Shown here: piece after piece, positions 7,549 to 11,610 of the stretch | Layout of the letters: each line of letters opens with the position of its first letter | Position numbering within the stretch: position 1 is the stretch's first letter | Assembly: GCA_947631885.1 (NCBI GenBank) | Contig: CANRMZ010000021.1 | Location: 1-11,610, forward strand | From: an uncultured Bacilli bacterium | GTDB taxonomy: Bacteria > Bacillota_I > Bacilli_A > RF39 > UBA660 | DNA: 11,610 bases | Direction: 5' to 3' | Notes under the pieces: model-generated | Databases searched by the model: none | What the model was told of the DNA's origin: nothing | What the model saw: only the letters and a program-made list of their open reading frames with translations | Made by a program: the position numbers and the translations under genes

Positions 7549-7578
7549 TTGCATTAATTTACTACTTCGTGTTAAAAT
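7549..7578 (+). promoter_or_regulatory. Promoter of the tRNA-Gly gene
   Basis: TTGCAT (7549-7554), 18-base spacer, TAAAAT (7573-7578), 10 bases before the mature 5' end of the tRNA. Confidence 0.6.
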
Positions 7579-7588
7579 AGCTTCATAT

Positions 7589-7663
7589 GCAGGTGTAGTA
7601 CAGCGGTTAGTATGTGGCCTTGCCAAGGCTAAGACGGCGGTTCGATTCCGCTCACTTGCTCCA
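7589..7663 (+). tRNA. tRNA-Gly (anticodon GCC)
   Basis: Full cloverleaf, 75 bases with encoded CCA. The acceptor stem GCAGGTG pairs with CACTTGC with one G-U, and the D stem GTAC pairs with GTAT. The anticodon stem TGGCC/GGCTA holds loop TTGCCAA with anticodon GCC. The T stem GGCGG/CCGCT holds loop TTCGATT. Discriminator base T, as in bacterial tRNA-Gly. It stands alone with its own promoter and terminator. Confidence 0.96.
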
Positions 7664-7677
7664 TGTTGAATTCTTTC

Positions 7678-7700
7678 GAACCATTATGGTTCTTTTTTTT
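7678..7700 (+). terminator. Terminator after tRNA-Gly
   Basis: GAACCA-TTA-TGGTTC hairpin (7678-7692) followed directly by eight T (7693-7700). Rho-independent form, 15 bases after the tRNA. Confidence 0.85.
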
Positions 7701-7701
7701 A

Positions 7702-7741
7702 TTGCTGAAAAGTTGTCAAAAGATTGCCGAATAAATTGATA
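7702..7741 (+). repeat. Promoter module 1: three 11-bp direct repeats and a -35 box
   Basis: Three imperfect 11-base units in tandem: TTGCTGAAAAG (7702-7712), TTGTCAAAAGA (7713-7723), TTGCCGAATAA (7724-7734). One base later comes TTGATA (7736-7741). A TATAAT at 7753-7758 is only 11 bases away, too close for a normal spacer, and no ORF start follows at the distance seen in modules 2 and 3. It looks like a decayed copy of the same module. Confidence 0.55.
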
Positions 7742-7789
7742 AAATAATTTTTTATAATTTGATTTTAAAAAAATATAACGAACAAAAAG

Positions 7790-7843
7790 TGACCGAAAAG
7801 TGACCGAAAATATTGATAAAATTATTATAATTGGCTATATAAT
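7790..7843 (+). promoter_or_regulatory. Promoter module 2: two 11-bp direct repeats plus promoter
   Basis: TGACCGAAAAG (7790-7800) and TGACCGAAAAT (7801-7811) differ at one base. After one base comes TTGATA (7813-7818), then TATATAAT (7836-7843), giving a 17-19 base spacer. Two direct repeats one helical turn apart, touching the -35 box, are the layout of a binding site for a regulator that contacts or blocks RNA polymerase. GGTGAT and an ATG follow at 7847-7860. Confidence 0.65.
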
Positions 7844-7857
7844 ATTGGTGATAATTT

Positions 7858-7923
7858 ATGTATATAGAGTCTGAAACAGTAGAATTAAAGCAAGAACTTA
7901 CCAAGCTCCAGATTGTATTTTAG
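7858..7923 (+). pseudogene. 21-codon remnant resembling the N-terminus of an AlbA_2-type regulator
   Basis: The peptide MYIESETVELKQELT plus six unrelated residues and a stop. The start ESETVELKxELT is how many proteins with the AlbA_2 (divergent AAA_4) putative DNA-binding domain begin, just before their first conserved strand; intact members run to several hundred residues. It has a proper promoter and a GGTGAT ribosome site 5-6 bases upstream, and a perfect terminator starts at its stop codon. The simplest reading is an internal deletion that joined the 5' end of such a gene to its 3' end. A real 21-residue peptide cannot be excluded. The family call rests on about 15 residues. Confidence 0.4.
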
Positions 7924-7947
7924 TCGAACTTTTTAGTTCGATTTTTT
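7924..7947 (+). terminator. Terminator after the AlbA_2-like remnant
   Basis: Perfect 7-bp stem TCGAACT-TTTT-AGTTCGA (7924-7941), then six T. It begins one base after the stop codon of the 21-codon ORF, so modules 2 and 3 are separate transcription units. Confidence 0.85.
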
Positions 7948-7964
7948 AATGCAAAAATGATATA

Positions 7965-8017
7965 TGGTCGAAAAGTGGTCGAATAATTTGATAATTAAAG
8001 AAAAATAAGTATATAAT
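7965..8017 (+). promoter_or_regulatory. Promoter module 3: two 11-bp direct repeats plus promoter
   Basis: TGGTCGAAAAG (7965-7975) and TGGTCGAATAA (7976-7986). One base later comes TTGATA (7988-7993), 18-base spacer, TATAAT (8012-8017). Same register as modules 1 and 2. It is the best promoter of the three by consensus. Confidence 0.65.
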
Positions 8018-8036
8018 AGTACTATAGTTCATAGCC

Positions 8037-8066
8037 ATGTCTGTAGGAAATGAATATATAGAATAA
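8037..8066 (+). pseudogene. 9-codon ORF behind module 3, possible second AlbA_2-type remnant
   Basis: ATG at 8037 gives MSVGNEYIE and stop. AlbA_2-type proteins often begin with a similar short stretch before an xEFK motif, and the distance from the -35 box (49 bases) is close to that in module 2 (45 bases). There is no clear ribosome site, and nine residues are too few for a firm call. Confidence 0.2.
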
Positions 8067-8327
8067 AAAAGCGAATTTTATCATTTTTACCATAATTTCA
8101 TCTATTTCGTGGAAATTTTTTTGAATTTAAATAATAATATATTTTAGAACAATGAAATCTAATTTTTTGCATAATGCTTTGGTATAATATAATTATAGCC
8201 TTTTTATTTGTATACTAATCTTTCTAATTCTAGTATAAGAATAAAAAGAAATTGAACAAATATTTGGAACAATCTCAATTACTAATTATTTATTTAATTA
8301 AAAAACCTTTAATAATTGATATTAAAA
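8067..8327. other. AT-rich stretch without a recognisable gene
   Basis: No ORF with coding character. It holds a weak hairpin with a T run (AATTTC 8094-8099, GAAATT 8112-8117, T to 8122) that could end transcription from module 3. It also holds an extended -10 TGGTATAAT (8180-8188, plus) without a good -35 box or an ORF after it. Confidence 0.5.
8300..8326 (-). terminator. Weak terminator after the KPILYLYPE gene
   Basis: All-AT stem TTTAATA/TATTAAA (8308-8314 with 8320-8326), followed on the minus strand by GG and six T (8300-8305). It lies just after the stop codon at 8328-8330. The stem is weak. Confidence 0.4.
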
Positions 8328-8987
8328 CTAATTATAATTTATTCCTCCCCATTCAACTGCTACAAACCCTTTTCTTTCAAAAGTTGATAATTGTTGCTCT
8401 TCAATATTATTAGGTCTTTCATTTACCTTTTTAACATGAAATACAATTCTTAACAATGAATCCGGCTTTGGATTTATTATTAACTTATTATTTTTTTCTC
8501 TTTCCTCAGTCAATTCAAAATAAACTACACTTTTTTGGTTATCTTCAAGTACTGGTAACCAATACATAATAAATTCATTAGCTTCTCTTTCATTTAAGCC
8601 AATTATACTTAATTTATCTTCTAAAAATTCTATCGCTTTTTCTTTTTCAACATAAAAGCCTTGTTTAAAATCGGTTTTATTTAAACTTTTTTCATCCCAA
8701 TATAAAGCATAATAATTTTTACCATTTATCTTTAAATTTCCATCAGGACTAGCTTCTACTACCCAACCGTCATTATATTTCGGATAACTAGTTTCAATTA
8801 GATTATCTTTTTCTAACTTTACTTCAATTGTCTCATTAGCTTCAGGATATAAATATAGAATAGGTTTCCGAAGTGTCGCTCTAGTGGAAGGTATTAAAAC
8901 AAAAATTATAAAATAGATATTTAAAAATAAAAATATAATATTTAAAATTATAAGTATTTTTTTAGCTTTTTTATTTTTTTCTTTCAT
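8328..8987 (-). CDS. Membrane-anchored protein with a conserved KPILYLYPE domain, function unknown
   Basis: 219 residues: a Lys-rich N-terminus, one membrane helix (about 11-33), then an extracytoplasmic domain of about 180 residues. I recognise the pattern of this domain from uncharacterised secreted or anchored proteins in gut bacteria. It shows KPILYLYPE (41-49), a beta-strand segment, YPKYNDGWVVEASPDG (68-83), ALYWDE (94-99), GLNEREANEFIMYWLPVLE (130-148), and a C-terminal GFVAVEWGG close to the end. No catalytic motif or named family is known to me. No Cys residues. The ATG at 8987 has GGAG 6 bases upstream. It follows the small Cys-rich gene by 24 bases and has no promoter of its own, so the two are probably cotranscribed. 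Confidence 0.8.
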   Translation of the reverse strand: MKEKNKKAKKILIILNIIFLFLNIYFIIFVLIPSTRATLRKPILYLYPEANETIEVKLEKDNLIETSYPKYNDGWVVEASPDGNLKINGKNYYALYWDEKSLNKTDFKQGFYVEKEKAIEFLEDKLSIIGLNEREANEFIMYWLPVLEDNQKSVVYFELTEEREKNNKLIINPKPDSLLRIVFHVKKVNERPNNIEEQQLSTFERKGFVAVEWGGINYN

Positions 8988-9011
8988 ATATTACTCCATC
9001 CATTTTTATAA

Positions 9012-9272
9012 TTATTCACAATCACATAATATAGTATCTTCGCTAGTAAACTTATTACCATTATCATCCTCGTAAATATAATGACATTCTTTTTCGTTAT
9101 TTTCACATTTAGTACAGTCTATAGCTTTTGTACAATAGGATCCGTTCCAATCATTTTGATCTTCAATTATTCCAATTATAAAGAAAACTGATACTCCTAT
9201 TTGAACAATTAACAAAATTGTTAAGAGAACTATACTAACACTTACTTTCTTTGTATTATGGTTCTTATTCAT
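9012..9272 (-). CDS. Small membrane-anchored Cys-rich protein
   Basis: 86 residues, no family recognised. A short Lys/His-rich N-terminus is followed by one membrane helix (about 11-35) and an acidic outer part of about 50 residues with six Cys: YCTKAIDCTKC, a fourth at KEC, and the C-terminal CDC pair. An even Cys number in an extracytoplasmic segment fits three disulfides or metal binding. The ATG at 9272 has AGGAG 7 bases upstream, and a promoter with an extended -10 box lies at 9298-9327. First gene of a two-gene unit with the KPILYLYPE protein. Small size keeps the confidence moderate, but the ribosome site, promoter and membrane helix make it a credible gene. Confidence 0.72.
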   Translation of the reverse strand: MNKNHNTKKVSVSIVLLTILLIVQIGVSVFFIIGIIEDQNDWNGSYCTKAIDCTKCENNEKECHYIYEDDNGNKFTSEDTILCDCE

Positions 9273-9297
9273 TTTTAAACTCCTATATCTTAGCCGT

Positions 9298-9327
9298 ATT
9301 GTACCATAACTTTAAGTCAATAAGCAA
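9298..9327 (-). promoter_or_regulatory. Promoter of the small Cys-rich / KPILYLYPE unit
   Basis: On the minus strand: TTGCTT (9322-9327), 18-base spacer, extended -10 TGGTACAAT (9298-9306), about 26 bases before the ATG. A TTGACT inside the spacer is too close to the -10 box to serve as -35. Confidence 0.6.
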
Positions 9328-9379
9328 TTTACAATTTTTTATAATCTATTTAGAAAGTATCCTTTGTTAGCGTACTTAA

Positions 9380-9417
9380 ATGCATTATCAGTGCATAGTT
9401 GTAAATAACTATGTCAC
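9380..9417. other. Overlapping inverted repeats between two operons
   Basis: The hairpin CATAGTT-GTAAAT-AACTATG (9394-9413) is extended by GTG/CAC (9391-9393, 9415-9417) with one bulged T. A second inverted repeat, ATGCA (9380-9384) with TGCAT (9392-9396), shares bases with it, so the two stems exclude each other. No T run follows on either strand, so neither is an ordinary terminator. It lies between the end of the Ppx/GppA-like gene and the promoter at 9298. Confidence 0.4.
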
Positions 9418-9495
9418 CCACTACATTGAAAAGTTAAAAAATGCCTACAATTATTATCATTAATATCTTTTAATACAAGCTAACTTATAATAAGT

Positions 9496-10380
9496 CTATT
9501 TCAGGTCATTTATTACACCATTTATTAAATTTAAATCCGATGGAATAATCCATTTAACATCCGTCATTTTAAATAAAACTAAAGGTATAATAGCTCCACT
9601 TCTTGCCCCATCCATCCATTTAGGATTTGATGGCATTAAAGCATATAATTCCTTAAGAGAAATATCATTAAATACTTTTTCTGTACCTTTAATGTAGTCC
9701 TCTAAACTTACCATATATCTATGGATATTATCATTAAATAAAGTATTTTTTACTAAATTAAATCCTGTTAATAGCTCAAATCTTTCTTCACCGCCGGTAA
9801 ATATAGCACAATCATAATCTTTATCTAATTTAATATTTGATAATCTTTCAGCCACGAAATTTTCCATTTCTTTTACTGTATTGCCACTATATTCGTTGTT
9901 TACTTCACTAAAATTATTTAATAAATCTGCAACACCTAAGTTTAAATTCATTGTATCTGTTATTTTTGTACCGACATAAGTAACTAATTCTGTCGTCTTA
10001 CCACCCATATTAATAATTAAAACTTTTTTGCCATTATAATTATTTCCTAAGTAATAGTTTTCAATCCCATGACTAATAATGTTGAAATGCAAATCAAATT
10101 TATCATTAAATAACTTAACTAATTCTTGCTTTCTTTCAGGTATTAAATTTCTAAAAATTCCTGTAACAAAAATATATGTATTATAATATTTTAAATCATA
10201 TTTGCTTTTTAATTTTTCAAAGTAATCACATAGTTCTTTTAAATTGCTTTCACTTATTCCTTTTTCAGCATCAAAATCGTTTTTAAAATAAATAGAATGT
10301 TCTTCAAGTAACTGTAATTCATTTTCATAACAATAAACTTTAATTGTTGATGAACCAAGATCAATATAATAGTTTTGCAT
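9496..10380 (-). CDS. Ppx/GppA-like phosphatase family protein (ASKHA fold)
   Basis: 294 residues. Ppx/GppA enzymes cleave polyphosphate or pppGpp in the cytosol. Visible motifs are phosphate-1 DLGSSTIKVY (7-16), a Glu107 in HGIENYYLG at the place of the family's catalytic Glu (EEA), phosphate-2 NMGGKTTEL (124-132), GARSGAIIPLVLF, and a final IIPSDLNLINGVINDL like the family's C-terminal segment. Phosphate-2 differs from the usual DIGGGSTEL: Asp is Asn124 and the third Gly is Lys128, so activity may be altered. Length matches short one-module Ppx proteins (about 300), not the 500-residue E. coli type. The ATG at 10380 has AGGAG 8 bases upstream. It follows the glycosylase gene by 93 bases, possibly in one transcript. 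Substrate is not predictable. Confidence 0.75.
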   Translation of the reverse strand: MQNYYIDLGSSTIKVYCYENELQLLEEHSIYFKNDFDAEKGISESNLKELCDYFEKLKSKYDLKYYNTYIFVTGIFRNLIPERKQELVKLFNDKFDLHFNIISHGIENYYLGNNYNGKKVLIINMGGKTTELVTYVGTKITDTMNLNLGVADLLNNFSEVNNEYSGNTVKEMENFVAERLSNIKLDKDYDCAIFTGGEERFELLTGFNLVKNTLFNDNIHRYMVSLEDYIKGTEKVFNDISLKELYALMPSNPKWMDGARSGAIIPLVLFKMTDVKWIIPSDLNLINGVINDLK

Positions 10381-10473
10381 ATTATCAACTCCTAAATACT
10401 ATTTTACTATAAAACGCCCCTTTTAGTTTGATTTTTTATTTTTAAATTAATCATAAAGAAGTCTATTAAAACT

Positions 10474-11211
10474 TCATAATAGCTTTGTTTTACATTCTGT
10501 TTTGATTGGACACTCGTTGCATTTCTTTTTTGAGCATAAATCAATATCACAAGCTGAAATATTATTTTCTTCTGCAGCCTTAATCCAAATAGTTCCTAAT
10601 TCTTTCAGCTCTTCACTATTTAAATTTTCTTTATCAACCACTTTATTTAAATAACTAATTTCAACATCATGACGATCTATTGGTATATCTTGAAGTTTAT
10701 CACTAAAGGAGCATAATCCCGATTCAAAAATCAGCCTAAGTAATAACCCTCCCGTTTTTTGCCCAAAACCTTTTATACTTGTAATGAAATTATATAATTC
10801 TTTATAAGACTCCAAGGAAACTATTTTTTCTTTTAATTTATCATTTGAATAATTAATAGCCAGAAACTCAGATAATTCTAGCCACTTTTTTAATGAGACA
10901 TTTGGATATCTTGGATGAATATTATCTTTTATAATCTTAAGTAAACCATCTTTATTATCTTTAAAGTTTTTTACCACATAATTTGGATTAAATATATCTT
11001 TATATTTTTTATATGTATTAATTAAATTGGCATGATAAATTTTTGAACGCATACCATAATCTAATAAGCATGAATAAAATATATAATAAATATACTCATT
11101 ACTATCTATTTTAATATTATCTGGTATCTCTACACTAGATATTTCTTCCGTAGAATTAAAATAATTTTTCATTTTACTGGTACAAGATTTAGCTTTATCT
11201 AAATCAAACAT
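10474..11211 (-). CDS. HhH-GPD DNA glycosylase with a C-terminal Fe-S cluster motif
   Basis: Base-excision repair enzyme of the endonuclease III superfamily, 245 residues (EndoIII about 211). The helix-hairpin-helix is IKGFGQKTGG (146-155), with Lys152 where bifunctional glycosylase/lyases keep their catalytic Lys. The GPD Asp is Asp179 in IPIDRHD. The C-terminus has a Cys cluster: Cys221, Cys226, Cys231, Cys234, Cys240. EndoIII uses C-x6-C-x2-C-x5-C. Here C231-x2-C234-x5-C240 matches, and the fourth ligand is Cys226 (x4) or Cys221 (x9). The N-terminal 100 residues match no part of EndoIII that I can place. The ATG at 11211 has TTGGAGGC about 6 bases upstream. It ends in TGA, direct evidence for the standard code. 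Substrate base unknown. Confidence 0.82.
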   Translation of the reverse strand: MFDLDKAKSCTSKMKNYFNSTEEISSVEIPDNIKIDSNEYIYYIFYSCLLDYGMRSKIYHANLINTYKKYKDIFNPNYVVKNFKDNKDGLLKIIKDNIHPRYPNVSLKKWLELSEFLAINYSNDKLKEKIVSLESYKELYNFITSIKGFGQKTGGLLLRLIFESGLCSFSDKLQDIPIDRHDVEISYLNKVVDKENLNSEELKELGTIWIKAAEENNISACDIDLCSKKKCNECPIKTECKTKLL

Positions 11212-11242
11212 ATACTGCCTCCAAGTAAATTATCTAATTAAA

Positions 11243-11251
11243 ATTATACCA
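11243..11251 (-). promoter_or_regulatory. Extended -10 promoter of the glycosylase gene
   Basis: TGGTATAAT on the minus strand, about 31 bases before the ATG. The -35 region (ATTATC or CATTAT) is poor, so the promoter would rest on its extended -10 box. Confidence 0.5.
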
Positions 11252-11280
11252 TATTTCAATTAATAGATAATGCTATTAAA

Positions 11281-11402
11281 ATGGCTAAAGAAAAATATAA
11301 TATAAGATTTAATGATGATGAATATTATATATGAAAAAACCCAAAAAATTAGATTTACAAAATATTTCTGTTGTTGAAGATGGGTATGAATTCGAATTGT
11401 AA
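11281..11402 (+). other. Two tiny overlapping ORFs in a gene-free stretch
   Basis: Within the 337-base gap 11212-11548, plus strand. ATG at 11281 gives a 17-residue peptide (MAKEKYNIRFNDDEYYI), and its TGA overlaps the ATG at 11331 (ATGA) of a 23-residue peptide ending VVEDGYEFEL. The composition is protein-like and polar, unlike random AT-rich frames, but I see no ribosome site or promoter. They may be leftovers of a longer gene. The minus-strand frame across 11260-11499 is hydrophobic AT-rich noise. The rest of the gap, 11403-11507, shows nothing I can support. Confidence 0.25.
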
Positions 11403-11507
11403 AATATGATATCTTATAAATAATGAAATAAGTATATAAACTAATAACCTTATAAGTAAGTTTATTTTTTGATCTACTTAGATAAAACCAATGGTTCAAA
11501 AAAGCAT

Positions 11508-11550
11508 AAAAAAAAGATAATGTTGGTTATTATTCCAAATATTATCTTTT
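11508..11550 (-). terminator. Terminator of the minus-strand gene entering at the right edge
   Basis: Long hairpin: AAAAGATAAT (11512-11521) pairs with ATTATCTTTT (11541-11550), and an inner stem TTGG/CCAA closes loop TTATTATT. On the minus strand it ends in eight T (A run 11508-11515). Confidence 0.8.
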
Positions 11551-11610
11551 AATGCCTCTTAGATAAGTCTATGTAAGTTCTTAAAAGTTTTTTAGCATTG
11601 CCTCCACAAC
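11549..11610 (-). CDS. C-terminal end of an unidentified gene, partial
   Basis: One minus-strand frame is open from the edge to a TAA at 11549-11551 and gives 19 residues, CGGNAKKLLRTYIDLSKRH. The stop codon touches a strong terminator for that strand, which supports a real gene end. Too short to assign. Confidence 0.5.
   Translation of the reverse strand, partial: CGGNAKKLLRTYIDLSKRH

Noticed and set aside
7589..7663. tRNA 3' end as an attachment site with a second copy downstream
   Set aside because: I found no repeat of the tRNA 3' segment and no integrase in the window.
7702..7986. The 11-bp repeats as a CRISPR array or plasmid-type origin iterons
   Set aside because: Units are too short and directly abutting, without spacers. 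They keep a fixed register to -35 boxes, and no replication gene is nearby.
9483..9495. ACTTA/TAAGT hairpin after the Ppx/GppA-like gene
   Set aside because: Very short stem and no T run.
10459..10476. GAAGT/ACTTC hairpin after the glycosylase as a terminator
   Set aside because: Only 5 bp with an 8-base loop and no good T run on the minus strand; read-through into the Ppx/GppA-like gene seems likely.
11260..11499. 79-residue minus-strand ORF
   Set aside because: Overlaps the glycosylase promoter, has AT-rich Ile/Phe/Tyr/Ser noise composition and no ribosome site.
1..11610. Mycoplasma-type code with TGA as Trp
   Set aside because: The glycosylase ends with TGA at a sensible place, and Trp codons checked are TGG.

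Overview
This is a very AT-rich window with dense, mostly minus-strand operons, Shine-Dalgarno sites of the AAGGAGG/GGTGA type and sigma-A-like promoters. It suggests a low-GC Bacillota. The gene set (sufCDS, a lipoteichoic-acid-synthase-like enzyme, an LCP ligase) and the small proteins fit an uncultured gut Bacilli or Mollicute-relative lineage, but the lineage is a guess. TGA ends one gene (the glycosylase), other genes end in TAA or TAG, and Trp is written TGG where checked, so the code looks standard rather than mycoplasmal.

Layout. (1) 1-2409, minus: sufC-sufD-sufS, the start of a SUF Fe-S assembly operon that runs off the left edge. Its promoter carries a perfect inverted repeat over the -35 box. 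(2) 2538-2957, plus: a divergent gene for a one-helix membrane protein with an extremely Lys-rich tail, ending at a bidirectional terminator shared with the next operon. (3) 2992-7484, minus: a three-gene cell-envelope operon made of an LtaS-type synthase, a membrane-anchored protein of unknown function, and an LCP-type transferase with a periplasmic-binding-protein-like insert and a C-terminal PASTA-like domain. (4) 7589-7663, plus: tRNA-Gly(GCC) with an encoded CCA and its own promoter and terminator. (5) 7664-8327: a 660-base stretch with no intact gene. It holds three copies of one promoter module (tandem 11-bp direct repeats abutting a TTGATA -35 box); two copies are followed by tiny ORFs that look like the first codons of AlbA_2-type regulators. 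(6) 8328-9272, minus: a two-gene unit of a small Cys-rich membrane protein and a KPILYLYPE-type anchored protein of unknown function. (7) 9496-11211, minus: an HhH-GPD Fe-S DNA glycosylase followed by a Ppx/GppA-like ASKHA protein. (8) 11549-11610: the last codons of another minus-strand gene with its terminator.

The genes suggest three housekeeping themes: Fe-S cluster assembly (with an Fe-S glycosylase as a possible client), teichoic-acid-type envelope polymer synthesis and attachment, and DNA repair or phosphate metabolism. The most unusual features are the repeated regulatory module downstream of the tRNA and the LtaS / unknown / LCP-PASTA operon.
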